The notes under the pieces are model-generated. The model was not told the DNA's origin and did not search any database. It was given only the letters and a program-made list of their open reading frames with translations. The position numbers were made by a program, and so were the translations under genes. A stretch of 64,000 nucleotides of DNA from JAFDXJ01 sp038257845 (GTDB lineage Bacteria > Bacteroidota > Bacteroidia > Chitinophagales > Chitinophagaceae). Shown in pieces: positions 49,332 to 58,452 of the stretch (positions are counted from its first letter, which is position 1; each line of letters starts with the position of its first letter). The stretch covers positions 1 through 64,000 of the forward strand of contig JBBSQL010000011.1 in NCBI GenBank assembly GCA_038257845.1, written 5' to 3'.

Positions 49332-49736
49332 ATGGCTAAAGAACAAAAAGGCGGACAAAAAGCAACTTCCAAAAAAAGAATTGTAAAAGTAGATGCTTAT
49401 GGTGAAGCACATATCAATGCTACATTTAATAATATTATCGTTTCCCTTACGAATAAACAGGGGCAGGTTATTTCCTGGTCCTCCGCAGGAAAAATGAAGT
49501 TTCGCGGATCAAAGAAAAATACTCCTTATGCAGCGCAGACAGCCGCGCAGGATGCAGCTAAAATTGCCATGGATGCAGGCCTGAAAAAAGTGGATGTATA
49601 TGTAAAAGGGCCCGGGTCAGGCCGTGAAGGAGCTATTCGCTCCCTGGCACAAAGTGGTATTGAAATTGCCATGATCAAAGACGTAACTCCAATGCCGCAC
49701 AATGGTTGCCGTCCACCCAAAAAGAGAAGAGTTTAA
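49332..49736 (+). CDS. rpsK: 30S ribosomal protein S11
   Basis: 134 residues: EAHINATFNNIIVSLTNKQG, WSSAGKMKFRGSKKNTPYAA, and the C-terminal IKDVTPMPHNGCRPPKKRRV. Sits in the platform near the E site. Starts with an A-rich leader and no Shine-Dalgarno sequence. Confidence 0.97.
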   Translation: MAKEQKGGQKATSKKRIVKVDAYGEAHINATFNNIIVSLTNKQGQVISWSSAGKMKFRGSKKNTPYAAQTAAQDAAKIAMDAGLKKVDVYVKGPGSGREGAIRSLAQSGIEIAMIKDVTPMPHNGCRPPKKRRV

Positions 49737-49845
49737 TTTATTCAATATTTTTTCAAACCCATAAGGGTATTCTTAAACACGGGTAAGTTATTCATTTTAG
49801 ATTTTTACTGATAGCTTACCGACATTAAAAAATCAAAAAAAATAA

Positions 49846-50451
49846 ATGGCACGTTACACAGGACCTAAAACAAAAATTTCCCGCATGTTCGGGGAACCCA
49901 TCCTGGGAAACGGGAAATGGCTGACAAAAAACAGCAATCCCCCAGGTATGCATGGCGCTACACGTAAAAGAAAAACGCTGGGCGAATATGCACTTCAATT
50001 GAAAGAAAAGCAAAAGGCTAAATACACGTATGGCGTTTTAGAAAGGCAATTCCACAACACTTTTGACAAAGCAGCAAGGCTGAAAGGCGTTACCGGTGAA
50101 AACCTGATTCGCTTATTGGAAGCACGTTTGGATAACACTGTCTTCCGTCTTGGTATTGCTCCTTCAAGGCCGGCAGCCCGCCAGCTTGTAAGCCATAAAC
50201 ACATTATGGTAAATGATAGCGTAGTAAATATACCTTCTTACCAGTTGAAACCAGGTGATAAGATCAGCTTTAAAGATAAGAGTGGTAACAATGCATCATT
50301 GACTAGTTTCATCAGGAGAAAGAATAATAAATTTACCTGGCTGGACTGGAATGATAATGAAAAGAAAGGCACATTTGTAACATTCCCGGACAGGGAAAAT
50401 GTTCCTGAAAATATCCGCGAACAATTGATCGTGGAATTGTATTCTAAATAA
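49846..50451 (+). CDS. rpsD: 30S ribosomal protein S4
   Basis: 201 residues: an N-terminal domain (ARYTGPKTKISRMFGEPILG) and an S4 RNA-binding domain (RLDNTVFRLGIAPSRPAARQ LVSHKHIMVNDSVVNIPSY). It nucleates 30S assembly and in other bacteria autoregulates its operon. The rpsK-rpsD gap of 109 bases contains GGTAAG/CTTACC inverted segments (49782, 49815) that could form an mRNA structure. Confidence 0.97.
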   Translation: MARYTGPKTKISRMFGEPILGNGKWLTKNSNPPGMHGATRKRKTLGEYALQLKEKQKAKYTYGVLERQFHNTFDKAARLKGVTGENLIRLLEARLDNTVFRLGIAPSRPAARQLVSHKHIMVNDSVVNIPSYQLKPGDKISFKDKSGNNASLTSFIRRKNNKFTWLDWNDNEKKGTFVTFPDRENVPENIREQLIVELYSK

Positions 50452-50516
50452 AAGATTGAAAACCATTTTCAAAATTCCCGGGTTTAAAAATCCGGAAAAA
50501 AATTAAAAATAGATAT

Positions 50517-51518
50517 ATGTCAATATTGAATTTTCAAAAACCCGACAAAATTGTTTTACAAAAAGTAACTGATTTTGAAGGCCAGTTTGAATTCCGTCCA
50601 TTAGAACCAGGATTTGGTTTGACAATCGGAAACGCGCTTAGAAGGGTTTTATTAAGCAGCCTGGAAGGTTATGCTATCATCGGTATAAAAATTGAAGGCA
50701 TTGATCATGAGTTTGCCACTTTAAAAGGTGTTACTGAAGATGTAACGGAGATGATCCTTAACCTCAAACAAGTTCGTTTCAAAAAATTGACAGACCAGGA
50801 AATCAGTACTGAAAAAATCACATTGAATATTCAGAACAGTACTGAATTCAATGCCGGCATGATCGGAGAAGCTACACAGCTATTCCAGGTAATGAATCCA
50901 AATCAACTGATTTGCACACTGGATACTTCTGCCAGCATTCTTATAGAAATTACCATTGGTAAAGGCCGCGGATATGTGCCTTCAGAAGAAAATAAAATTA
51001 AAGACACTCCATTTGGCTATATCCCAATTGATTCAATTCATACACCCATCAAAAACGTAAAATATTCTATCGAAAATTATCGTGTAGAGCAAAAAACGGA
51101 TTTTGAAAAATTGATCCTGGAAGTAGCAACAGACGGTACAATCAACCCGGAAGAAGCAGTAAAACAAGCTTCCCGGATTATGATCCAGCACCTTATGATC
51201 ATTACGGATGAGAATATCACTTTTGATAATAAGGAAGACAAAAAAGAGGATGTGGTAGATGAGCAGGTATTGCAATTAAGGAAAATTTTAAAGACACCAT
51301 TGGAAGACCTCGATCTTTCTGTACGTGCCTTTAACTGCCTGAAAGCCGCTAAGATCAATTCATTGAGCGAACTTGTTCAGTATGAGCAGGAAGACCTTAT
51401 GAAATTCCGGAATTTCGGACAAAAATCATTGAGTGAAATTGAGCAGGTGCTTGGCGAAAGAGGGTTGCATTTTGGTATGGACCTTCCGAAACTGGGTTTA
51501 ACTGATCTTGATAATTAA
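50517..51518 (+). CDS. rpoA: DNA-directed RNA polymerase subunit alpha
   Basis: 333 residues: N-terminal dimerisation domain (FEFRPLEPGFGLTIGNALRR VLLSSLEGYAI, ATLKGVTEDVTEMILNLKQV), then a linker and the C-terminal domain with EDLDLSVRAFNCLKAAKINS and GQKSLSEIEQVLGERGL, the HhH fold that binds UP elements and activators. Directly upstream of rplQ, separated by a hairpin. Confidence 0.98.
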   Translation: MSILNFQKPDKIVLQKVTDFEGQFEFRPLEPGFGLTIGNALRRVLLSSLEGYAIIGIKIEGIDHEFATLKGVTEDVTEMILNLKQVRFKKLTDQEISTEKITLNIQNSTEFNAGMIGEATQLFQVMNPNQLICTLDTSASILIEITIGKGRGYVPSEENKIKDTPFGYIPIDSIHTPIKNVKYSIENYRVEQKTDFEKLILEVATDGTINPEEAVKQASRIMIQHLMIITDENITFDNKEDKKEDVVDEQVLQLRKILKTPLEDLDLSVRAFNCLKAAKINSLSELVQYEQEDLMKFRNFGQKSLSEIEQVLGERGLHFGMDLPKLGLTDLDN

Positions 51519-51530
51519 TATTTTAAAAAT

Positions 51531-51558
51531 GGGGTTGGTTTAAGACATCAACCCCTTT
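51531..51558 (+). terminator. Hairpin between rpoA and rplQ (attenuator-like)
   Basis: GGGGTTG / CAACCCC perfect stem with an 11-base loop followed by TTTA. Inside the operon, so more likely an attenuator or processing site than a full stop. Confidence 0.55.
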
Positions 51559-51613
51559 ACTATTCACAAAATCCTGCAATTCCTGACACGGTGCAGGGTC
51601 ATAAAAAACAGTC

Positions 51614-52378
51614 ATGAGACACGGAAATAAAAACAATAACCTCGGCCGGAAAAAAGCACACAGAGTTGCACTACTAAGTAATCTTGCCAGCCAATTGATC
51701 GTTCATAAACGTATTACAACAACTTTAGCCAAAGCAAAAGTTTTACGTACTTATATAGAACCACTTATTACAAAAACCAAACATTCAGAAAGCAGCCAGG
51801 ATATTATGCACCAGCACAGGGTTGTATTCAGTTACCTGCAGGATAAAGAAGCAGTAAAAGAATTATTCACTGTAGTAGGCCCGAAAATCGCCAGCCGCCC
51901 CGGTGGTTATACCCGCATCTTAAAATTAGGAATACGGGTGGGTGATAATGCTCCGAAAGCGATGATCGAATTGGTAGATTTTAATGACGTTTATACAAAA
52001 GGCACTTCAAAAACTGAAGAAGGCAAAAAAACAAGACGTGGCAGAAGCGGTACCAAAAAAGCTGTAACCACTAAACCTGTTGCTAAAAAAGAAACGCTTG
52101 AAACAGCAACAGAATCTACAACGGATGACCTGAAAAAAATTGAAGGTATAGGCCCTAAAGCAGAAGAAGCATTACAAGCTGCAGGCATTGATTCTTATGA
52201 AAAAATGGCTGCTTCAACACCGGAAGCATTAAAAGAAATTTTAGATGCTGCCGATGGACAATTTAATGCACAGGATCCAACAAGTTGGCCCGAACAAGCC
52301 GGTCTTGCCGCAAAAGGAAACTGGGATGAATTGAAAACTTTACAGGATCATCTCATTGCAGGCAGAGAAGCTAAATAA
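51614..52378 (+). CDS. rplQ: 50S ribosomal protein L17 with C-terminal helix-hairpin-helix extension
   Basis: 254 residues, about twice the usual length. Residues 1-130 are normal L17 (NNLGRKKAHRVALLSNLASQLIVHKRITTTLAKAKVLR; RPGGYTRILKLGIRVGDNAPKAMIELVDF). A basic linker (KTRRGRSGTKKAVTTK) leads to a helix-hairpin-helix domain, DLKKIEGIGPKAEEALQAAG, and a tail with NAQDPTSWPEQAGLAAKGNW. Such extensions occur on some ribosomal proteins of this phylum; the role is unknown. Confidence 0.95.
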   Translation: MRHGNKNNNLGRKKAHRVALLSNLASQLIVHKRITTTLAKAKVLRTYIEPLITKTKHSESSQDIMHQHRVVFSYLQDKEAVKELFTVVGPKIASRPGGYTRILKLGIRVGDNAPKAMIELVDFNDVYTKGTSKTEEGKKTRRGRSGTKKAVTTKPVAKKETLETATESTTDDLKKIEGIGPKAEEALQAAGIDSYEKMAASTPEALKEILDAADGQFNAQDPTSWPEQAGLAAKGNWDELKTLQDHLIAGREAK

Positions 52379-52403
52379 ACATGTTTTGAAAATAAAAATA
52401 AAA

Positions 52404-52429
52404 AGCCCGGGAAATATCCGGGTTTTTTT
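52404..52429 (+). terminator. Rho-independent terminator of the ribosomal operon
   Basis: CCCGG-GAAATAT-CCGGG followed by seven T, 27 bases after rplQ. Confidence 0.85.
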
Positions 52430-52528
52430 GTGTTCATACATTTCATATTTTTTGACATCCTGTCATGAATATATAAACTGGTATTTTTTTTGCCAAATTG
52501 TTTACACGTTTAAATCAAATAAAAATTT

Positions 52529-54439
52529 ATGCCCAAAGGACAAATTAAAGTACAAGCAGAGAATATATTTCCCATCATCAAAAAATTCCTCTACAGTGAT
52601 CATGAAATATTTGTGCGGGAATTGGTGAGTAATGCAGTAGATGCGACTCAAAAAATAAAAACCCTTTCTTCCATTGGTGAAGCAAAGGGAGAATTAGGTG
52701 ATCTTCGGATTGATGTGATTTTAAATCCAACTTTAAAAACACTTACTATTTCAGATCATGGTGTTGGAATGACGAAAGATGAAGTGGAAAAATACATCAA
52801 CCAGGTCGCATTCAGCGGCGCTGAAGAATTCCTGGATAAGTTTAAAGATGCCAGTATTATCGGTCATTTCGGCCTGGGATTTTACAGCGCTTTTATGGTC
52901 AGTGATGAGGTGGAAATATTTACCAAAAGCTTTAAAGATGAGCCAGCAATGCATTGGGTTTGTGACGGCAGCCCGGAATACGAACTGGAAGAAACAGAAA
53001 AAGCAGAACGCGGCACTTCCATCGTTTTACATATCAATGAAGAGAGCAAAGAATTCCTGGAACCTCACCGCATAGAAAGTATTTTGAATAAATTCTGCCG
53101 GTTTCTTCCTGTTCCCATTTATTTTAAAAATACCGATGAAAAAATTGAAGAAATAAAAGAAGGTGAAATTGGAGAAGCTAAAGAAGTAATTGAAGAAAAA
53201 CCCATCAATAATACAAATCCATTATGGGTACAAAAACCATCTACACTAACTGATAAAGATTACCAGGATTTTTATAAAGAATTATATCCATTTAGTGAAA
53301 CGCCACTTTTCTGGATCCACCTGAATGTAGATTATCCATTTCACCTCACGGGCATTTTATATTTTCCGAAGATCAAACAGAGTTTTGAAATACAAAAAGA
53401 TAAAATCCAATTATATAGCAACCAGGTATTTGTAACGGATGAAGTGAAGGATATTGTGCCTGAGTTTTTAATGCTGATGCATGGCGTGATAGACAGCCCG
53501 GATATTCCATTGAATGTTAGTCGCAGCTATTTACAGGGCGATCCGAATGTGAAAAAAATCAATGCACACATCACCAAGAAAGTGGCAGATAAACTCGAAG
53601 AAATTTTCAATAATGACCGTAAATCTTTTGAGGCAAAATGGGAAAGCCTGGGTTTGTTTGTAAAATATGGTATGATGACGGAAGATAAATTCCTGGAAAA
53701 AGCCATCCACTTTTTCGTCATGGAAACGACTGAAAAACCGGAAGGCCATTTTTATACTTTGGATGAATATAAAACTGCAACAGAAACTCTACAGAAAAAT
53801 AAAGAAGGAAAGTATATAATTATTTATGCCACAAATCCTACACAACAGGATGCTTATATCCAGGCTTGCGAAAAGTTTGGGTATAAAGTTGTAATGCTGG
53901 AAACACTTGTGGATACTGCGTTTATAAATGCGATGGAAATGAAATGGAATGATGTTCATTTTGTTCGAGTGGATGCAGATATTCCTGAAAACCTCGTTGA
54001 CAAAAATGAACAGGCCGAAAGTGTTTTATCAAAAGATGATACCGAGAAATTGAAAGCATTATTCACTTTTGAAATGCCGGGTTTGCATGTAAATACTGAA
54101 ATAAAAGGTTTGAGTGAACATACGCCTCCGGTAATTGCAACGAGGCCTGAATTTACGCGCCGTATGAAAGACATGGCCGCTATGAATGGCAATGGCATGT
54201 CATCATTTTACGCCCAAATGCCTGATGAAGTATCACTCACTGTAAATGGTAATCATCCCGTTTATTCAAAAATTTTAAGTGAGGAAAATAAAGAACAGCA
54301 GGAAAAACAAGTGCGGAATTTAGCAGACCTCGCCTTGCTGTCGCAAGGCCTATTAAAAGGAAATGAACTTACAGCATTTATTAGCCGCAGCGTAGAATTA
54401 ATGGAAAATAATAGCAAGAAAATCATAACTGATATTTAA
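52529..54439 (+). CDS. htpG: Chaperone protein HtpG (Hsp90)
   Basis: 636 residues. N-terminal ATPase domain: FVRELVSNAVDATQKIKTLS, ISDHGVGMTKDEV, GHFGLGFYSAFMVSD and GTSIVLHI are the GHKL/Bergerat motifs. Middle domain begins near PLWVQKPSTLTDKDYQDFYK; DSPDIPLNVSRSYLQGD contains the catalytic Arg region. C-terminal dimerisation domain is present. HtpG assists client folding, especially at high temperature. Transcribed on its own, convergent with pckA. Confidence 0.95.
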   Translation: MPKGQIKVQAENIFPIIKKFLYSDHEIFVRELVSNAVDATQKIKTLSSIGEAKGELGDLRIDVILNPTLKTLTISDHGVGMTKDEVEKYINQVAFSGAEEFLDKFKDASIIGHFGLGFYSAFMVSDEVEIFTKSFKDEPAMHWVCDGSPEYELEETEKAERGTSIVLHINEESKEFLEPHRIESILNKFCRFLPVPIYFKNTDEKIEEIKEGEIGEAKEVIEEKPINNTNPLWVQKPSTLTDKDYQDFYKELYPFSETPLFWIHLNVDYPFHLTGILYFPKIKQSFEIQKDKIQLYSNQVFVTDEVKDIVPEFLMLMHGVIDSPDIPLNVSRSYLQGDPNVKKINAHITKKVADKLEEIFNNDRKSFEAKWESLGLFVKYGMMTEDKFLEKAIHFFVMETTEKPEGHFYTLDEYKTATETLQKNKEGKYIIIYATNPTQQDAYIQACEKFGYKVVMLETLVDTAFINAMEMKWNDVHFVRVDADIPENLVDKNEQAESVLSKDDTEKLKALFTFEMPGLHVNTEIKGLSEHTPPVIATRPEFTRRMKDMAAMNGNGMSSFYAQMPDEVSLTVNGNHPVYSKILSEENKEQQEKQVRNLADLALLSQGLLKGNELTAFISRSVELMENNSKKIITDI

Positions 54440-54481
54440 TTTTTATTTTTAATATCCACAGAACGCTTTCAAAAAGTTCAA

Positions 54482-54515
54482 AAAAAATAACCAGGCATCA
54501 ACCTGGTTATTTTTT
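54482..54515. terminator. Bidirectional terminator between htpG and pckA
   Basis: AAAAAATAACCAGG-CATCAA-CCTGGTTATTTTTT, perfect 14-bp stem. Confidence 0.92.
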
Positions 54516-54536
54516 AAATATTTATATGATTAGTAT

Positions 54537-56135
54537 TTATACAACTGGAGCAGCATCACGTATTTCCTGTGTAACACCAGATTCAAACTTTGCAAAATTC
54601 TTAATGAAATGTGTAGCCAGTTCATGTGCTTTTTTATCATATTCATTTTTATCTGTCCATGTATTCCTGGGATTTAATAATTCTGAAGGAACCCCGGGGC
54701 AGGTTTTTGGCATTTCCATTTTAAAAATTGGATGTATTTCATAATCAACGCTATCAAGTTCCCCATTTAAAACTGCAGTAATCATAGCTCGGGTATATCC
54801 CAGTTTCATCCGGTTTCCAACGCCATAACCTCCGCCGCTCCAGCCGGTGTTTATCATCCATACATGCACATGATTTTCGTTCATTTTTTTACCCAGCATT
54901 TCTGCATAAAAACCAGGGTGCAATGGTAAAAAGGGTGCCCCAAAACATGCACTGAAAGTAGCTTTTGGCTCTGTAACTCCAGCTTCTGTTCCCGCAACTT
55001 TTGCAGTATAGCCACTGATAAACTGGTACATTGCCTGTCCTGCAGATAACCTGCTAATAGGTGGCAATACACCATACGCATCACAAGTCAGGAGGAAAAT
55101 GTTTTTAGGCAATTTACCAATACTTGGTTCCAGCGCATTGCTGATAAAGGGAAGCGGGTAACTTACGCGGGTATTTTCTGTAATTGATTTATTGGAAAAA
55201 TCTATTTCATTTGTGCCTTCATAAAAAACAATATTTTCAAGTAATGCGCCGGGCCTTATTGCTCTGAAAATTTCAGGTTCTTTATCTTCGCTCAGGTCAA
55301 TACATTTCGCATAACAACCTCCTTCAAAATTAAATACTGAATTATCTGTCCAGCCATGTTCATCATCACCGATCAATTTTCTTGCAGGATCTGCACTTAA
55401 AGTTGTTTTACCTGTGCCACTCAGTCCAAAGAAAATAGCAACATCGCCATCTTCGCCCATATTTGCACTGCAATGCATGCTTAAAACATTTTTATCATAA
55501 GGCAGTATATAATTGAGAATTGAAAAAATGCCTTTTTTAATTTCACCTGTATAACCTGTGCCTCCAATCAAAACCATTTTATGTGTAAAAGATATAATGG
55601 CAAAATTTCCCTGGCGGGTTCCATCCACGGAAGGATCTGCAAAAAACCCCGGTGCCTGGATGATTGTCCAGCCTGGTGTAAAATTTTCAAGGCTGGAAGA
55701 TTCCGGCCTTAAAAACATATTATAGGCAAAAAGGTTACTCCAGGGATTTTCATTGATTACCCGGATATTTATCTTGTATTTTTCATCTGCACAGGCCGCA
55801 CAATCACGCACCCATACTTCATCTCTTTTATTTAAATAATCAAGCAATTTTGATTTAAGCTGGAAAAAATATTTCTCATCAATCGGAATATTAAAATTAT
55901 TCCAGTTCACTGATTTTTCTGTAATGGCATCTTTGACAATAAATTTATCTAAAGGGCTACGGCCTGTATATTTTCCAGTATTAATACAAAGTGCACCGGT
56001 ATTGTTCAAGGTTCCCTGCCCCCTGTCAACCGCTTGCTGTGTAAGCGTTTCAGGGCTTTCCTGGTAAAAAATATTTTCGTTTGTTAATCCTGTTTCAATA
56101 AGTTGTGCTGACGGATAATTCTTAGATGCTGGCAT
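54537..56135 (-). CDS. pckA: Phosphoenolpyruvate carboxykinase (ATP)
   Basis: 532 residues of the ATP-dependent type. TGKYTGRSPLDKFIV, FFADPSVDGTRQGNFAI, the kinase-1a loop GLSGTGKTTLSADP, metal/nucleotide block RKLIGDDEHGW, and GGCYAKCIDLS. It converts oxaloacetate to PEP in gluconeogenesis. A perfect TATCTTTG -7 element lies 25 bases upstream of its ATG. Convergent with htpG. Confidence 0.95.
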   Translation of the reverse strand: MPASKNYPSAQLIETGLTNENIFYQESPETLTQQAVDRGQGTLNNTGALCINTGKYTGRSPLDKFIVKDAITEKSVNWNNFNIPIDEKYFFQLKSKLLDYLNKRDEVWVRDCAACADEKYKINIRVINENPWSNLFAYNMFLRPESSSLENFTPGWTIIQAPGFFADPSVDGTRQGNFAIISFTHKMVLIGGTGYTGEIKKGIFSILNYILPYDKNVLSMHCSANMGEDGDVAIFFGLSGTGKTTLSADPARKLIGDDEHGWTDNSVFNFEGGCYAKCIDLSEDKEPEIFRAIRPGALLENIVFYEGTNEIDFSNKSITENTRVSYPLPFISNALEPSIGKLPKNIFLLTCDAYGVLPPISRLSAGQAMYQFISGYTAKVAGTEAGVTEPKATFSACFGAPFLPLHPGFYAEMLGKKMNENHVHVWMINTGWSGGGYGVGNRMKLGYTRAMITAVLNGELDSVDYEIHPIFKMEMPKTCPGVPSELLNPRNTWTDKNEYDKKAHELATHFIKNFAKFESGVTQEIRDAAPVV

Positions 56136-56159
56136 AAACGTTCATTTTTGATGGAGCTG

Positions 56160-56167
56160 CAAAGATA
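56160..56167 (-). promoter_or_regulatory. -7 element TATCTTTG of pckA
   Basis: Perfect TAnnTTTG on the minus strand, 25 bases before the pckA ATG. A TTTG at 56194-56197 is 26 bases away, a little too far for a standard -33. Confidence 0.55.
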
Positions 56168-56317
56168 TTTCATAGTGTTGAAATATAAACTAACAAACAA
56201 TAGTTTTTTAAATTTCTAAAGGTGTTCCGTTTGACAATTTTTAAAAAAAATGTACACTTTTAAAAATATAATAAAAAAATTGACTTAGCAGGAGATTTTC
56301 AATAAACAGGGCATATT

Positions 56318-57190
56318 TTACGCTCCAAGATAGACATGTAATTTTCTCCGGGAAGGCCGCGAATTTTTTATTTTTAAAATCGCTTTATCTTTTATTTGGC
56401 GCACTCTTTCCGTTGTTAAATTCAACTTCCGGCTAATTTCTCCGAGGCTTAAGGGGTTTTCCAACCCCAAACCAAAAAAATCAGATACAATTTCCTTTTG
56501 TCTCGCAGACAGCAAACTTAATATATGTTGTATATCTTCTTTTAATGATTCCGTGTATGCAAGGTTGTCATCCACACTTTTGCAATTCCGGTCTTCCATC
56601 AAATCATATAAGTTGCTTTCTTCTACATTTAAAAGCGGTGCATCAAAGCTTACATGCCTGTATGTGAGCTGCAATGCAGATAATATTTCATCTTCATTCA
56701 TTTTAAGGCTCGCTGCCAGTTCCTGTGCTGTCGGTTCTCTTTCATTGACCTGCATGAGCTTTTCAATACCAGCATTGATATGTGAGTTAAGTGTTATTTT
56801 ATTGAGCGGAAAGCGCACCATCCTGCTTTGATCGGCAATGGCTTGAATAATTGATTGACGAATCCACCACACAGCATAGGAGATGAATTTAAAGCCTTTT
56901 GTAAAATCAAAGCGTTTAGCAGCTTTTATCAAGCCCACATTGCCTTCATTAATCAGGTCTGACAAGCTCAGGCCATGTTTCTCATATTGTTTTGCAACCG
57001 AGATCACAAACCGGAGATTGGCATTCACCAATTGCTGAAGTGCATTTTCATCCCCGGATTTAATGCGCTTTGCCAGCTTTGCTTCTTCATGTGGTTGAAG
57101 CAATTTAAATTTAGCTACTTCAGCCATGTACTTAACGAGGCTGATTGTCTCACGACTTGTAATTGATTTGGTGATAAGTAATTTTCGCAT
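56318..57190 (-). CDS. RpoD-family (sigma-70) RNA polymerase sigma factor
   Basis: 290 residues from the ATG at 57190 (MRKLLITKSIT, the family start; ATG 57196 is two codons upstream). Regions 1.2, 2, 3 and 4 are present: LVNANLRFVISVAKQYEKHG, GLIKAAKRFDFTKGFKFISY AVWWIRQSIIQAIADQSRMV (region 2), then LTTERVRQIKDKAILKIKN in region 4. As in the primary sigma of Bacteroidota, the protein is about 290 residues and lacks region 1.1. Compared with the usual sequence as I recall it, the N-terminus and the region after RFPLNKITLNSHINAGIEK are divergent, so this may be a second, alternative group-1/2 sigma factor rather than the main one. Confidence 0.85.
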   Translation of the reverse strand: MRKLLITKSITSRETISLVKYMAEVAKFKLLQPHEEAKLAKRIKSGDENALQQLVNANLRFVISVAKQYEKHGLSLSDLINEGNVGLIKAAKRFDFTKGFKFISYAVWWIRQSIIQAIADQSRMVRFPLNKITLNSHINAGIEKLMQVNEREPTAQELAASLKMNEDEILSALQLTYRHVSFDAPLLNVEESNLYDLMEDRNCKSVDDNLAYTESLKEDIQHILSLLSARQKEIVSDFFGLGLENPLSLGEISRKLNLTTERVRQIKDKAILKIKNSRPSRRKLHVYLGA

Positions 57191-57434
57191 TCCCATGTGA
57201 TTTCATTTTAAGATGAAAAATTCTATTTCAGTTCTTTATAGAAATTTTTCCATTGGGAGGAAATGCTAAGAATATGCAAAATATGCTTTTTTATTTATTT
57301 TTTCAAAAAAAACATTTTCAGTACTAAAAATACTCATTTCAGCCTCATTTATATAAAATGTAAAAAGGAATTGAAATAATATTTTGATGGTAATTATTAT
57401 TTAATACTTTGCAGCCCAACTGAAGATAGAAAAA

Positions 57435-57824
57435 ATGAAGAACATGGCTAAGAAACAATTATTTACTTTAGAATACCCGGTACGCTGCTCCCCTGCAATA
57501 TTGTATGAATTTCTATCTACCCCGGCAGGTCTGCAGGAATGGTTTGCGGATACCGTGGATGAGCGGGACAATGTTTTCAGTTTTATATGGGAAGGTTCAA
57601 CTGAAAAAGCGGAAGTTGTAGGGAAAGAGCAGGATAAATTTATCCGTTTTCGCTGGCTACTATCTCCTAAAGAAGAATATTGGGAATTCCGTATTGATAG
57701 CAGTGAAGTAGCTAATCAAACGATTTTGGTGGTTAATGATTTTGGTGAAAAAAGTGATATAAAAGATCAATCCCGGCTTTGGGATTCACAATTCAAAGAT
57801 TTATTTCACCGCCTGGGCAGTTAA
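57435..57824 (+). CDS. START-like domain protein
   Basis: 129 residues (ATG at 57435; ATG 57444 gives MAKKQLFTLEYPV and may be used instead). EYPVRCSPAILYEFLSTPAG, LQEWFADTVDERDNVFSFIW and YWEFRIDSSEVANQTILVVN DFGEKSD match the small START/SRPBCC-fold protein that is almost universal in Bacteroidota and has a hydrophobic pocket, ligand unknown. Its stop overlaps that of the convergent gene at 57821 in the tetramer TTAA. Confidence 0.85.
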   Translation: MKNMAKKQLFTLEYPVRCSPAILYEFLSTPAGLQEWFADTVDERDNVFSFIWEGSTEKAEVVGKEQDKFIRFRWLLSPKEEYWEFRIDSSEVANQTILVVNDFGEKSDIKDQSRLWDSQFKDLFHRLGS

Positions 57825-58420
57825 TATTGCAGCATCATCAATATCTCTTTGAAATTTTCCCTGAAAAATAATGGTATTGAATGCCAGTCTGAGAGGTCAA
57901 TTTTCTTTGCAATCTTAAAAAAAGGTTTTTCCAGATTTAAACTAAAAATCTTTTCCTCTCTATTACAATCCCGCAATAACCGGTAATGATTTTTTTCTAT
58001 TGAATGTTCCCATTCATTGCCCGACATTCCTATCAACCAGTCATCACTTTGTTTTGCTGCCAGGATCTTTGGCACATAGACAATTTTATACTTGCCTTTG
58101 AGATGTAATGTAATACTGCAAAAATTTCCCCACCAGAATAAACTACGCACGGCAAATACATGTTCTTTGGAAAATATTCCCGGAAAATCCAGGATCACAT
58201 AAGGAAGGCCTTCATGATTTTCACCCCGCGATATCTTCTGGAAATCAAGTGAAACTGGCACTTCCAAATTCGTCAGGCAATATTGTATATCAGTTCGGTA
58301 TTCACTGCTGAGTTCTGCAAAAAATATTTTCACTTTCTCTATTATTTCATTCTTTAATAATAAGATTTCTTTATTTCCTGCCAGTTCATATTCCGCAACC
58401 GAAAGATTTATATTTGCCAT
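57821..58420 (-). CDS. Conserved hypothetical cytoplasmic protein
   Basis: 199 residues from MANINLSVAEYELAG at 58420; the open frame to 58453 would overlap the neighbouring start and is rejected. Strand/helix pattern: KNEIIEKVKIFFAELSSEYR, DIQYCLTNLEVPVSLDFQKI, LPYVILDFPGIFSKEHVFAV, FWWGNFCSITLHLKGKYKIV and a C-terminal helix NFKEILMMLQY. I know no family. It overlaps the stop of the START-like gene by four bases and is divergent from the LptF/LptG gene with a 32-base gap. Confidence 0.6.
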   Translation of the reverse strand: MANINLSVAEYELAGNKEILLLKNEIIEKVKIFFAELSSEYRTDIQYCLTNLEVPVSLDFQKISRGENHEGLPYVILDFPGIFSKEHVFAVRSLFWWGNFCSITLHLKGKYKIVYVPKILAAKQSDDWLIGMSGNEWEHSIEKNHYRLLRDCNREEKIFSLNLEKPFFKIAKKIDLSDWHSIPLFFRENFKEILMMLQY

Positions 58421-58452
58421 AATTATATATTTAAAATAAAGAAATATCCCCA

